Source: Onthophagus taurus
Taxonomy: Eukaryota; Arthropoda; Insecta; Coleoptera; Scarabaeidae
DNA: 64,000 bases
NCBI RefSeq assembly: GCF_036711975.1
Contig: NC_091971.1
Coordinates: forward strand, 5,029,501-5,093,500
Direction: 5' to 3'
The notes under the pieces were generated by a model. The model saw only the letters and a list, made by a program, of their open reading frames with translations. It searched no databases and was not told the DNA's origin. Below, piece after piece: positions 12,153 through 25,708 of this stretch (position 1 is its first letter; each line of letters begins with the position of its first letter). The translations under genes were made by a program, and so were the position numbers.

Positions 12153-14325
12153 ACTTTGGAACGTATAAATGCAACCCAACCCAACTCACCCTCTAAAGAA
12201 CTCATTAACTGCAAACCTTATGTACTCAAAAGAGAGTTCAACATCAAAACAACGCAGTAATTTTGAATCAGGAAAGAAAAGAAGAATTTGATTCGAAAAA
12301 ATCTCTCTCTAAATATTAAAATATGATTCCAATTTGATTACAAGAAATAAAAACGAAAAATAAAATTTGTACAAAATAAAAAAAATTAAGTTGAACCAAC
12401 CCCCGAGGAAATATGAAATATGTAAAGGTGCACTCTAAATCGAAAACATATATCTTTCCTGCGGAGAGTCTGCCCTCGGGCAACATCAATTTATTTCTCA
12501 AAGCAAACAAACCTTATTAAGTTAATTCAAATTTCGTAGCTGGAGGCGCCGGACGCGACCAAAAAACAATTTCTTTCCGAAGCGCTTACCTTTTAGCTAT
12601 ATGGTACAAGCTCCTCCATAAGACTAGTTTTTTGCGCGGCGATACGGCACCTTTACAAAGGAGAAGTTTCTTTTTAAACGAGCCGCAAGCTGCGAACGTT
12701 TTAAAACGTCGACAACGGGGGGAAGAAACGAATGCGAAGAAACACAAACGCGACGAAGAGGAGGCGTAGAGGCATCCAGGCTTCGTCCGCGAGCAGTAAA
12801 TCAGCCTTTAACAACGTCGATAAATCACCGGTGGCGAATTGTTTACCAACTAGAATGCATTTATTAGCCGCTTTATGTGTTTCGCCCCGAGGACGCGATA
12901 CAACACTGTTACAAAAACTTGTTACAATTTTATTAGCCGTCCGCGTTCGCTGCTTTTGCTGCTCTTTGCTTCAGACGTTTTTCGCCTCAAGCCAAAGTAT
13001 CGAGGATATACACGGACGATTTATGGGATTATTCGACGAAGATGCGTGAGGATATTGTTTGATATTATCCTTATTAACACTACAAAATCTATTTCAAACG
13101 AGATTTAAATAGAATGCTTCTAGCTATGAATAAAATTATATAATTTATTTTTCTGTATCTTAAAAAGTACAAATTTCTAAGTATTAACTGGTACCAATCA
13201 GAAACGTTGACCAACTTCTTCGCATTCCCGATCGTTCGCAATCAAGCAATTAATAACCCCGCCTCAGAGAGAAGGCTATACCGTAGGAAACTACACAGTA
13301 GGTAATAAACCGCTTATCTGCCACCTTAATCTAAATTCGATTAAAACTTTCCCGGACGGTTTACCGGGGCCGAAATTCCATTCCGTGCGGCTTCGAAAGC
13401 GAAAAAAAATCGAATACAAAAAGAAGGCAAAAAGCGTCCGAGATATACCTCTCTAGGAGGAGGAGGCGTGTCGAGGTAAATTCCCTCAAACCACTCCGGG
13501 ATTTTACACTGTCATTAGCGTTATTAATTAATTAACTTTTTAATGGACCGAACGAACGGTCGTTGAGGTAGCCAGTTACCAGTTGTAATTAATACAGAGT
13601 CGAGAGGAGTGGAATTTAGTTCGCGCGGATTCTTCATCTTTTGATTCTTCCATCCTCCTCCCCTTCTACCTCCTTATTCCCCATAAGAAGAAAACCTGAA
13701 GTAATACTTCTTCTTGGGTTGTGGGCCGTTGGGTCGACCACGCCCATAAATGTTTAGTTTATCACGTAACAACATTAATTAAACTCCTAAATAGATGGGC
13801 GAGCGAGAAAGAGGGGGGACGCGAACTCGAGGGGGAAATGGTGTTCATTAAGATGCCACCGTTGGTAAAAGGGGGACTGACCGATTTTCTAATCCCCCGC
13901 TACCGTGTTACGGGAGGCAGCCGGACATTAACGAACCGCAAGGGATTTGCATGTCGCCAATTAACCCAGCTATCGTAAATTTTTGGGTAACCCGCGTGTA
14001 CAACCGGCTAACAAGGCCGTTTTCGACTTATCTGTAGTAAGTTATAAGTTTTTGCACCGTTACTAAAACAAAAAATATCCTACAATATATAAATATACTT
14101 TTAAGTAAAAGATAAAGATTTACTTTTCTTTTTAACGCAGTAAAAAATGATATATGTAATAGGATTTCAAGATATAGTACTTACCAATTAATTAAAAAGT
14201 AAGATTTTTTTTGAATCCATCAAGGTACTTTTTTATAACCCCTTTTTTATATAAATTGTATTATTTCTAGATATATAGGATATCGAGTCATTATTACTGG
14301 TTCATCTCGGGTACTACAGATATGG
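12153..14325. other. No gene recognised; GC-richer islands
   Basis: GC-richer segments near 12540-13050 and 13320-13980 stand out from the AT-rich surroundings and carry overlapping frames up to 105 codons. None has a recognisable domain or splice context. They could be conserved non-coding DNA, but nothing in one sequence shows conservation. Confidence 0.4.
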
Positions 14326-14560
14326 TTGGATTCCATCTTGACTACAATCTCCTCTAGAAGACTAGATACTGCTAGAAAAAGACTAAACACTGTTAATATA
14401 GGACTAGATATTGTTTGCAGAAGTCTAAAAATTGCTGCCATAAGACAGAATACTACTGCTGATAGAGAACTAAGTACTGCAGGTAGAAGGCAAGATATTA
14501 ACAATAGAAGACTAAATCCTTACCTTAGAAGACTAAATACTGTTAGCAGAATTATCTTAA
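14326..14560 (+). repeat. Degenerate ~27-30-bp tandem repeat
   Basis: Eight or so units of the form AGAAGACTAAATACTGTTAG follow each other with substitutions and small indels. The same unit occurs inverted at 16880-17232 and inside the longer repeats at 28480 and 46195. Confidence 0.7.
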
Positions 14561-16879
14561 TAATTCGTTTTTGTCTCGTTAACGGTTTCGCCATTATTTC
14601 GTTAGACATGTTGTGCTTATAGTAGATAGTTGTAAAGACTAAAAATATTGTAAGCATTCAAACCTGTCATATCTAATATTTCTCGACTGTTATCGACAAA
14701 TTTCCATAAAGCTGGAGTAATAACTCTTTTGGTGTTAAATAGTAAATTTTTCCTGTTGTAAAGATGAAACCAGAAGTCGTTTCGCTTGTCCAGGATGATT
14801 GCCGATAACTTGGCCGGACAATCAGATCGTTTAGGCACGGTCGGGCGCCGGTCGATTGTCTTGTAAAAATTGCATTCTTCGACCAACAAAGGCCAATGTG
14901 AAACATCGATCTGTTCCGCTCTATTGTGCGAGTGAATTGTGTTATCGACGATGACGGTCTCTTCTTCTTCTTCGCTCCCGCTCCGGATCTTCGTTTTTCC
15001 ACAACTAACGTCTCGTCCCTTTTCTTCTCGTTGTTCCTTTGTCGCTTCGGTCTTCGTTCTTTGCGTTCGGCCTCTTATTAACGGCAACTCCCGATACGGA
15101 ATCTGTTTAACATCGCATTTACGATCGATAATGGACGGATAATTAATCTAAGAGACTCTCTGACTCGTCACTTTTGTCTCTATAACCTTATAAAGTGTTC
15201 CTTGATGGTTGGTAGTGGTAGCTGATCGTTCTTTTTCTCTCTCCTTATTGTCATAACTTAAGATGTTACTTACTCGGAATATAAACGATATTCTAAACTA
15301 AATTTGATTCTTTATAATCGAATTAACAATTTTGTGTCATAGACTGTCCCAAGATAATTTTCTATTATTAAAAAAAAAAATTAATGGACTTTAAGTGGTG
15401 GTTGGATAACGAAGGTGGTCGTTCAATTATAAAATCTCGTTAAAACACAAAGTCGCCCTGACAATTTACTTACGCATTAATCACCGGTAACTATTCTCTT
15501 AATACAAGAAGCCCGTAATTTATAGTAATTGGATTAAAAACGACCTCGTTTCGACTCTTGGCTACCGTTTCTTCTCCCCCATATCAGGATTCTCCGTCTT
15601 TTTACTTCGCCGTTTTGTTTCTTTTTTACCTCGTGCCTTTTTTGCAGATTTTTTTAGCCCTGAGGCAGCTGGAGACGCTGACCAATTTTTTACATGAATA
15701 TTAATGGAGCCCGTTAAACAGTCGTTACAGAAATCGTTTCATCACGCCATTAATCCCAATAAATATTGTAATTACGTCGTCTGAGCACTGGATATCCATT
15801 GTCGACCACATGTATTAAGAACCTGAGAGGATTAAATATGTATAACATTCAGCGTGCAGGTGATTTGATGGTTCTTGTTTATGTGTTAAATCACACAACA
15901 GTTTTTGATTAACATTTTAATTAAAAACAATAATTGTAAAGAAAAAGTGTTAATCACTCAAACACATTTATATTCTTTATCTACATTAGTTTCAGTAAAA
16001 ATAAAAAGTCGTATGCTATAAGCCTTAAGACTAGTTTGTAATCCAGCTTTAGATCTTCTCTTCAACTCAGACACCAGCACGGTTCAAAGCTATTATAGTA
16101 CCATAGGATCACGGAATAGAGGCTCTTCACAATCTAATTAGCTACCGAAACACGTGCGGAACAGAGACGACCAAAGAAGAAAGGAGACGAAAAGAGAACG
16201 ATGAAGAAGAGAGGAGAGGTCTTTGAGGAGATTGCCATTCGCCTTATCTTTAATATATCTACTCCTTAACGCCGCTTCGGCACAAGCCATTTCCTACCGA
16301 GGCCGCGAAAGACTCCGTGGACACGAGAGATAAACGCTTTGAGAACCGCGGCCAACGAAATTACTATTATGGCGGCTAATTGTAGTGCTGCTAACGTGCG
16401 CGCCAAATTGTTTATTTATCAACGTCGAAGGAGAACGGGACCGATGAAGGAGATGAGACGGAAAAGGAAACGGTAGGTAGGTGTGTGGGATGATTAGGGA
16501 GTTGGAAGGATGGTTGATGGACGGGGAACAAGAAGGCAAATAAGAAAAAAGTTAAATGAAAATAGATTACGTGGTTGTTGATGATTTAAGGCACACAAGT
16601 TTAAATCTGATTTGCTGTTAATTCTGAACTGGTTTAACACACCTTACAGCAATATTAATTCAGTTTGTCATATGTGGTGTTGTGTTAACAGTATCCACTC
16701 TATTATCAGCAATATCTAATCTTTTTATAACAATGGAGTTTCATGTCATAAGTCCATAAACGATGCCGTTGGCCCATTTGATATAATCAAATCTGTGGTA
16801 GATTATTTTGTCGCTGCGGTCACATCCAAAACATTTGCATTCGTGAACCGACTTGAAAGACATTACTGTCTTCTGCAAA
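14561..16879. other. No gene recognised
   Basis: It contains the longest unexplained open frame of this part (minus 15087-14617, 156 codons). That frame has a Lys/Glu-rich start with an acidic run, but no domain, splice sites or start context that I can defend. The rest is AT-rich with GC-richer patches near 14800-15120 and 16130-16500. Confidence 0.4.
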
Positions 16880-17232
16880 CAATATCTAATGCTTTACTAC
16901 CACTATTCCATCATGAGCATCCACTCTTCTCTTAACTGTATCTAGTCTTTTACAAGCATAGGTAGTCTTCTGCTAGCAATATCCAATATTTTTTCAGCAG
17001 TATGTAGACATTCAATCTGTTATATCTAGTATGCAGTCTTCCTTTTGTGTTACCAGTAAGTAGTTTTCCCTTAGCAGTATGTAGTCTTCCTTGAACAATA
17101 TTTAATCTACTGCCAAGAAATAGTAGTCTTCTGCAAGCAGTATCTACCCCCTCAGTAGTAGCTTCCACTGCTCCATCAGAAGCATCCACTAGGTTTCTAC
17201 GCATATAGGCAATCTTCTGCGCACAATATCTA
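16880..17232 (-). repeat. Degenerate ~30-bp tandem repeat, inverted copy
   Basis: Units such as GTAGTCTTCTGCAAGCAGTAT, read on plus, are the complement of the 14326-14560 unit. About ten degenerate copies are present. Confidence 0.65.
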
Positions 17233-19407
17233 GTAATCTGTTATCGCCACTTATCAGCTGCAAACAATTTCATTAAAGAATTAATAACCTACTTCAATTA
17301 CAATTAGTTAATGTTTAAAGTAATTTCTCGTAAAGGATAACTAATACATGATTGGAAAAAATTGTTAACACCACACATTGTAGAACGTATAGATGATAAA
17401 ATCTACACAATTTGCAATGATATAATAATAATGCAGTATACGATTAATTAATCCAATATAGGGCAGCATTTATAATCGAAAATAATTCAGTTTAATGACT
17501 TCGCAAATATAAATGGTAATAAGCGACAAGTAATTATAAAGGCAATATATCAACCAGTGAAAATATGCGCTGTGTCAATTATAGCCTACATATGCACTCG
17601 CCTCATACACGTTAATTTATTAAAAGAAAATCCCAATTAAGAAAGATCAGGGAAAAGATCAGAAAAGTGAAGATTTTTACGTTTATTTATTAGATATACC
17701 CATAGTAATAAATTCCGAATCATCGACAACTTTTAATTTAAACCGTATCTAAAATTATATTCGCTTAATCATTTAGTGTTGCGAAGACCAATGATTGAGA
17801 AAGAAATTGCAAATATTAAGAGATTAATGCGTGCTTCAATTAAAGATTATGATGGCTTTATAAAATATGGTTTTAGGAAATTAGTAAATGAGTCGATTTA
17901 AAGAATAAAATTAAAAGATAAATAATAAATCAGGATCAATGTGACAAACGAAATTCGATTAACTATTTAAAACGAATATGTTCTCTAATTATATAGGATG
18001 TTTCAAAACTAATAATATAAAAAGAATTAAATTAAATTCTTAAACATGTCCTATAATTATTTATTAATTAATAACAAAAAAAAGGTAAACACAGCAGTAT
18101 CTTTTTCTTCTTACAACTGAACGGTTTATTAAAGTAATTTTCCACGATGAAATCAGCGAAAAAAAAATGTTAAAGCTTTCTTGGGATGGTGGTCAAGGTA
18201 GAGGAGTTCCATCGAAAAGAAGCAGCATCGGCATAGGGATCGAGTTAAAAGTAGAAGAGTTTTTAAAAGGCGAGGCAACCTGGATAAAAAGGAGGAACAA
18301 GGCTACCGAGTGAGTGTAATATCCAATAATGGCGTAATGACGGGCGGCCGATACGTCGCAAGAAGTGTATAATGAATATTGGTATTGCAATTATGAAAAT
18401 GGACCAATTTAGTTGGGCTCGGGAAGCCGCTGGACCAAAAGGACGACCGGTTCTCCTTCGTTCTTCCTTCGTCTTCGCCGTCGGTCAATTTTTGCAATTT
18501 GGGCAATATTCATTTAGACCCCGGTCTTTTAATAGATGGTTAGGTGGTGATAAACGCATCAACGACGCCACTATTACAACCTATAGATCCATTTTTAAAG
18601 CTTCTATCTTAATTTTTATCTAACTCAAAAATAAATCTACATATAAAAAAATTCAATTTAAAATTTCTACTTTCCTGTATTTTTATTAAAACACCAATTT
18701 TCTTGCATTACTCTCCAAAACAATACATCATCTTGTTAACTTTCTTCTATACTAAACACTCTTGGCACCTAAATAGAGAGATTACGATGGAGATAAAAGC
18801 GTAATTTCACGCGATTTAACTTATTTACCATCCCGGACATTGGATCGAATCGAAACGACTGTTGTCGAGCGTTGAGCTTTCTCGGTTCTTTTTTGGTTAT
18901 TGTGCTTGATGCTGGTGGTTTTTGTTTGTTTGTATTTTGTCGAGTTTTCCGCCTCGTTCACGTTTTTAATCGACACGCGTTCGGCACCGCGTCCAGAGAC
19001 GTCGATCAGAACCGTTATTTTATTATTAAAACGATAAGTGGTAATAGCGGCGTAGAAATCAGATCGTACGAGATAATGCTTAATATATTGTAATCGAAAA
19101 TTAAAGCCCCGCTTCTTGAGTACGTTTTATCTCTTGGTAGCAATCGACTTGTTGGAAGAATGCTGACGATATTAACTAGTATTAAAACCAACCTACTGGG
19201 TTTTAAAAGGTAGTAGCTTCAGAAAGATTTTTTCTTTTGTATTAACGGTATATTGCTTCAAAAAATATTGTTTTTAATCAAAACATTTAAATGAAGTTCT
19301 TGTTTCAGATTTGGCGAAGAACAGGTTGAAGTGTTGTTCTTCCTACAACCAGTTATCTTTAATCTACCAGGTACCATTTAAGTTATCACATCAGATCTTG
19401 GACTAAT
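17233..19407. other. No gene recognised
   Basis: AT-rich at first, with GC-richer patches near 18300-18560 and 18840-19030 that carry frames of 65-83 codons without family resemblance. I see no splice-linked coding exons. Confidence 0.4.
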
Positions 19408-19807
19408 AGTTTTATATAAGACTTAGATCTAGAAACATTCGGATTTAGCTGCACGTCTTTCAAGACGGCTAAACCAAAATGATTCTAGTTCTAGGTCTTG
19501 TATTAGTTCTAGTGCTAGTGTAAAACTAGAACTAACACTAGACCTAGAACGTTTCGGGTTTTAGTGCAATAAAAATATGCAACATAGTGATATTTTATAC
19601 TAACTACCGCTACCTACCACTGTCACTAGAACCAACATTAGACCGAGAACTAAAAGTACTATCACTAGAACTAACACAAGACCTAGAATTAGAAACATTC
19701 GGGTTTAGCACGTCTCTCAAGACGGTTCAGCGAATGATTCTAGTTCTAGGTCTTGTGTTAGTTCTAGTGATAGTGCTAATGTAAAACTAGAACTAACACT
19801 AGACATC
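19408..19807. repeat. CTAG-rich palindromic repeat, cluster D
   Basis: Two hairpins with TTCGG(A/G)TTTAGC...GGCTAAACC centres and CTAG-rich arms. Between them is a spacer containing GCAATAAAAATATGCAACAT and CTACCTACCACTGTCACTAG, which also appears in clusters E and G. Confidence 0.88.
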
Positions 19808-20100
19808 TTAAGTGAAACTCACTGTATATTATTATTTTACTTACACAAAAAATAAAAACGCGACGTCCAGTCTATGTAAAACAGACACCATATCATCTTT
19901 TCCAATTGGACAGAACGAATTAGGGTCTCTCCAAATGGCTTATTTCTGTTTCTTTTTAATTTTTTCAAAAAAATTTCAAGCACTAATATGTATACTTGTA
20001 GTATCTAATTTTTTAACAAATTATAAACTTCTCTAATGAATATTATTATTGAATTAAAAAATAATAAAATACACCAACATTTTATGTAATGTTCTCTTCA

Positions 20101-20106
20101 TTTATT
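20101..20106 (-). terminator. Candidate polyadenylation signal AATAAA
   Basis: AATAAA on the minus strand, about 100 bases past the stop codon of the 279-residue gene. The region is A/T-rich and other near-matches exist, so the choice is tentative. Confidence 0.4.
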
Positions 20107-20205
20107 TTTATCATATTTATAATATATTAATAAAAATAAATAAAATCGAATGTTATTAACGAAAAAATTAACGAAAAACGTGCAACTCTATGATTCTTGA
20201 TCATT

Positions 20206-21415
20206 TTACTCTAAACTGGTGTAATATTCTAACATAGCAACATATTCCATTCGATTCTTATCGGCACTAAATGCGTTACACGCGGAAGCTACTTCGGAAA
20301 CTAACGTATCATTGAAACATACCTCCTGAGCTAACTCGTCAAAAACCGATTCAGAACAGATACTTTTATGCGATAAAATTCCATCGAACCCGACGGCTTT
20401 CAAAAAATCATAAGTGGTTTCTACCAGTTTTTCAGACGACATATGAAATAAAGTTTTGCAAATATCTTTCGTGCGTTGGTCTGGTTTCACCATACGATCG
20501 GAAATGATCGAATCCATAACGAACTTCCTCAGAAGCAACGTTTTTTGATTATTCTCAAAATTAGTTTTTATTTCATCATCATCTAATTTTGCGTTTTTAA
20601 ATCGACCGATTATAGCATTAATATCCAAATCATCATTAAAATTATAAGAATTTACCGGTTTGATGTATCTTCCGGTAAACGGCATGGAATAGCAAAAACC
20701 TGGGGGTGGTTGAACTGACGTTGTGGTTGTAGCAATTTTTACAACGTGCTCCATCACCCTTTCGATATTCACAACCCTCTCAACGGTACCTCCAAGAGGT
20801 TTAATAAGCGGTGGTATCATGGCACTAAATCAAAAAAAAAAGTTCGAATTGATTTGAGAGAAATTTGGGGAAATTCCGCGACAAGCGACAATCAGTAGAG
20901 TGTCGCCTGTCTTGGAATTGTATCTATATCATGAAACTTTATTTAATATCTATGTGCTAAACTTACTTTCCATGTGCTGGAATACAATGATCCATATTAA
21001 TTATTTGTTGATAGTATTCACCAAACGTTCTTAACTGAAATTTAATAAAAAAAAATGTTAAAAAAAGTGTACGAGAAACAAACGTAAAAATCGATAAACC
21101 AAATAAAAGTGTTCAATCTACAAAGACGAACATGCGCGATGAAACTTTCCCACATAACCCAAAACCATCAAACGAGATCAAACACGTTCGGTTAGGCGTT
21201 CAAGGTCAAAATCGTAAATCAATTCATTTTCCCTTATCATCAAAATAGAACGTAATACGTACTTGTAGGATTGTTTCTTGGTCTCGGTATCCACTTCCTC
21301 TGATTTGTTTTCTTCTAAACTCGCGAGTGCGCAAACATTGAACCGCTTCTTGTTCGGATAACCACCTTTTCTGGATTAACCATCCCGGTCTCATTGTGAC
21401 ATCTGGTGGAGCCAT
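20206..21415 (-). CDS. Unrecognised three-exon gene, 279 residues
   Basis: Exons (minus): 21415-21263 (51 codons, start MAPPDVTMRPGW), 21034-20967 (LRTFGEYYQQIINMD..., ends in phase 2) and 20824-20206 (ends MLEYYTSLE, stop). Junctions are CAA|GTACGT, TTTCAG|TTAAG, GGAAA|GTAAGT and TTTAG|TGCC. Phases agree, giving one frame of 840 bases. The protein is hydrophilic and has no signal peptide, membrane segment or motif I know. It has an arginine-rich N-terminal third, a threonine/proline stretch (ATTTTSVQPPPG), an acidic segment (NDDLDINAIIGRF, LDDDE) and a cysteine-containing C-terminal half. The consistent splice phases and long third exon make it a real gene. Its function is unknown to me. Confidence 0.75.
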
Positions 21416-23639
21416 CGAAAACGGGTTATGATTGTTGCAATGATAAATTATAAGATTCGACGCGCGACGATTCGCCTCTAACGCTTCTCGAAGAGGTTCG
21501 ACTTGGTTTCGAAGAGTTTAATAAATTATTGTTGTTGTTGGTGTTGTGATTGTTCAAAGAATGATGGATGCTAAATTGACATGGAAACGTCAACGATAAG
21601 CTTTTGTTTTTTTTAATTGTCAACGCTACCGTGATTAATTAATTTATATTAAATAATGTAATTATTTATTTTTTAAATATTAATTATTTATTACGAAATT
21701 ATAAGTTATTGAGTACATTATGAGTTAGGTATAGTTTATAAGAAAAATAAAAAGAAATTAAAAAAATTTTAGATTATTTAAAATTTATATTTAAAATGTA
21801 TAGATGGCGATAGTAGAAAGGAGTTAAATTAATTAATGAATAAATAAAATAATTAAAGTTTTTGAAAAAAAATCGATTTTCTTTCAATTTTAATTGATTC
21901 AATAAGCTACATTTAAATTTGCTGCTTATTTTTGCGATAAAAAATCGGGTGATTTCGATAAAAACACAACTTAGCACCATCTATCGGAAAAACGTTTAAT
22001 TTGAATTTCTAAATACTATTAATAATAATATTTTATAACAAACACTTAATATTTTCGCAGTTTTATATGCTATTTCAGCGATAGATAACGATATTAAAAT
22101 CTTTTTGTTATTATTATTAATTTTTACATTAATTTTTACCAAAATCAAAAATTTTTGAGGTTATAAAAATGCAATGTTAACAGAATTCAAAGTTAAGAAG
22201 AGTTTTAGTTCTCAATTTTCGGATAAATTGGACATTAATTTAAGATTATTCCCAGCTCCTCCACCAAAAGTGAGCTCTGTAACTATTACGCTCAATACAC
22301 ATCGAGGAATAATAGCTGCTTATTAATTTTGTCATTGGGGAATTCCCCAAATCATTGTTTATCTTGTTGCTGGATGATGGTTGCCATAAGTTTGGTTTTT
22401 CAACTTCTACAGGCCAGCGCAGTATTGATATACTTTCATTTACGTTGTTTACTATTAATTTCATGACACCATCTCATAATGAATCTAAAAATATACAAGT
22501 ACAACAGCTGTTTATATAACAATTTAAATTAGTATGATGTAGATATATCGACTCGTAAAGACATTTTGACTTTATTATGTTTGAGCCAACAACCACTGGT
22601 TATTGAGGTCTCATTATTTGGACAAATCTCGCATGTATCAGCAGCCTTTATAAGTAACTTTTTATTTCTTAAATTACAACAACACAAAATTATTCTTTAG
22701 GAATTCAGAAAAGTTTATCTCTTTATGAACTCGTTACTAACAATTACGAAGAAAAGAATGGTTTAAAATTCATTTACAACGAAATTAATCTTTAGTTGTT
22801 AAATTTTCTTTCTTCATTGTAATTTCGTTGCTTATAATACTGATTTATATTAAAATGGGGGAACACGCAGCGGGATACTGCTGTGTCATTGATAGGCAAT
22901 TAGGGATCGAATGAAGACCTTAACTGGTAAATTGGGCCTTATTTTAACAAAAATACACACGTCCTGTCATTTCGGAGATGGTGATCACAAAAGAAGGTAA
23001 GTTCGGAGAGGGATCTCGCATGGTCACGGATCCTTCGTATCATGGCGAGCAATAATGGAGAAAAAGGACCATTTCGAACGAGTTTACCTTCATTATCGGC
23101 GCTAATTCCTTAATAATTGTTTTTTATTGCAACGATTGGACGCAGTGAATCGACGATTTTCTACGGTGATTGTAGATAAATTCTTTTTTTACGAATGCGA
23201 ACCTTTTTTAAATCAATTTTTATTAATAAATCTAACATAAATGTAATTTAACTTAATTAATGTGAAAGAAGATTTAAATCTAGTTATTTAAATCTTGTTA
23301 ATAAGATGGTTTGGTAGTTGGAAGTCTGGCTACCGATTATTAATCTAATGGCTTATTAAAAATAGATTATAAAACCAGTGGCCGTTACAATGGTCGTTTA
23401 ATCTGACGATCAGGACGCGAACAATGCCTTCATCTGTTACGGCAAAAACGCATTATCACTCCATATAGATTTCGTTCAAAAAAAAAGCAACCTGAAAGTG
23501 AGCAAGTTGTTGGTTGCTCATTCAACCAGATCATGATAATATAAAATCTTTTATTAAGAAGAAAAAAATTCTACAATTAGTTCGTATGAGTTGCTTTTAT
23601 TAAAGGTATCATTCAGTTTAAGAAATAAAATCGTGTAAA
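21416..23639. other. No gene recognised; intergenic
   Basis: Very AT-rich between 21600 and 22200. A minus frame at 22464-22246 (72 codons) and its surroundings resemble nothing I know. Two short motifs like insect CTCF sites lie at 21801 and 21971 (listed separately). Confidence 0.45.
21801..21983. promoter_or_regulatory. Pair of inverted CTCF-like motifs
   Basis: TAGATGGCGATAGT at 21801-21814 and, on the opposite strand, TAGATGGTGCTAA at 21983-21971 resemble the arthropod CTCF core (TAGATGGCGC). They lie upstream of the 279-residue gene in opposite orientation, about 170 bp apart. This is a motif match by eye only. Confidence 0.25.
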
Positions 23640-25330
23640 TTCATAATCTTAAAGAATCTTGATATTTACGATTTATAGAAAACAAAACCTTGCTTAAAAA
23701 TCTCCATTCATCTTTGAGATATCATTTTTTTAACTTAATAACACTTTTTATGCTTTGATAAAATTAACAATTCCTTATTATCATCTTTTAAAAATCGTGA
23801 AAAATCAAATTCTTAAGATATTTCTATGAAATCATCACGATTTATAAAAGGAAGTATATACTTTCTTATGATCAAAACCGTACTTGAATATCTCAATTCG
23901 TTCTTGAGATAATAATTTTTGTGACTTCTCGAAATCAAGAAAATTATTTTGTATTGGATTTAAAAAATTGTAAAAAATCGAATTCTTAAGATATCTTAAT
24001 GAAATTTTCGGGATCTATAAAAAAAAGTATGTACTTTCTCATGAATTAAACCGTACTTGAATATCTCAATTCGTTTTTGAGATAATAAATATTGAATTCA
24101 ACCCCTTTATACCTTTATGAAATACCTTGACGATCACATTTAAACAATCGTCTTAAATTTAATTTTTGAAACGTATTGATGAAATTTACACCATACATAG
24201 AAGGAAGTATGTAATTTCTCATGATCAAAACCGTACTTGAATATCTCAATTCGTTCTTGAGATAATAATTTTTGAAGTCAACCTTAATTTTTGTGACTTC
24301 TCGAAATCAACAATTATTTTCTATTGGATTTAAAAAATTGTAAAAAATCGAATTCTTAAGATATCTTAATGAAATTTTCGCAACCTATAAAAGAAAGTAT
24401 ATACTTTCTCATGAATTAAACCGTACTTGAATATCTCAATTCGTTTTTGAGATAATAAACATTGAATTCAACCCCTTTATACCTTTATGAAATAAATACC
24501 TTGACGATCACATTTAAACAATCGTCTTAAATTTAATTCTTGAAACGTATTGATGAAATTTACACCATACATAGAGGGAAGTATGTAATTTCTCATGATC
24601 AAAACCGTACTTGAATATCTCAATTCGTTCTTGAGATAATAATTCTTGAAAACAACCTTAATTTTTGTGACTTGTCGAAATTAACAATTATTTTGTATTG
24701 GATTTAAAAAATTGTAAAAAATCGAATTCTTAAGATATCTTAATGAAATTTTCGCTACCTATAAAAAAAAGTATGTACTTTCTCATGAATTAAACCGTAC
24801 TTGAATATCTCAATTCGTTTTTGAGATAATAATTATTGAACTCAACCCCTCTATGAAATACCTTGACGATCACATTTAAACAATCGTAATAATTGTAATT
24901 CTTGAAACATATTGATGAAATTTACACTATATATAGAAGGAAGTATGTACTTTTTCATGATCAAAACTGTACTTGAATACCTCTATTGGTTCTTGAGATA
25001 TAATTTTTTGAACTTAATCAAAATTTGACGGCTTGATTAAATTAACAACTTTTTTCCATTGCTTTTAAAGAATCGTTAAAACCTGAATTCTTAAGATATG
25101 TTGATGAAACATATAGAGAGAGGCGTGCCCTTGTCGGCGAACAAAATCGTATTTGAAAAACTTAATTCGTTCTTGAGATAAGAATTTTTGAAGACAACCT
25201 TAATTTTTATGACTTTACGAAGTTATTTTTCATAGATTTTAAAAGTATTGTGAGAAATAGAATTCTTAAGATATTTGAATGAAATTTTCGCTATCTATAG
25301 AAGAAAGTATATATTTTATGATGATTAATG
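23640..25330 (+). repeat. Satellite 1: ~181-bp monomers, dimeric higher-order form
   Basis: The landmark TACTTGAATATCTCAAT recurs at about 23881, 24054, 24234, 24424, 24608, 24798 and 24970 (mean spacing 181 bp). Alternate monomers share private variants: one type continues TTCTTGAGATAATAATTTTT, the other TTTTTGAGATAATAAA with ACCCCTTTATACC. The real unit is therefore a dimer of about 365 bp. The ends (before 23870 and after 25000) are more diverged. Every monomer carries the hairpin TATCTCAA-N7-TTGAGATA. Confidence 0.92.
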
Positions 25331-25498
25331 CTTTCTGCAATATACTTTTAATTAATTTTCTTCCTTCCAAACGCTACTAAGAATAAATAACGCGGAGAAT
25401 GTTAATTAATACATATAATATGAGCTTTTCCAGAAAGAGCAATTCAGATTATAAATCAAAAGTAACAAATAAAACTAACGTTATTTTTCTACTAAAGC

Positions 25499-25504
25499 TT
25501 TATT
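25499..25504 (-). terminator. Candidate polyadenylation signal of importin alpha
   Basis: AATAAA on the minus strand, about 205 bases past the importin-alpha stop codon. Confidence 0.45.
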
Positions 25505-25708
25505 GTTTATAAGAAAAAGAGTTAGAAACCTTACAAATACATATTATTATCGAAAAAATTAATTGTTTTTAATTATAGAAAACGAAACAAATTAAAACTA
25601 CAAAATACGAAAAAAAGTACAATTTATAACACTTAACGCGGAATGAATATTAAGAGATTACAATTACTTGAAAACGAGAAACAAAAATTGGGCGTTTATT
25701 TGAAAATA

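Noticed and set aside
14617..15087. 156-codon open frame on minus
   Set aside because: Low-complexity Lys/Glu start, no domain and no splice context; a second long frame overlaps it on the same strand, as expected by chance in a GC-richer patch.
23640..25330. Possible CRISPR-like array because of regularly spaced hairpins
   Set aside because: The whole ~181-bp unit repeats, not short repeats with unique spacers, and the genome is eukaryotic.
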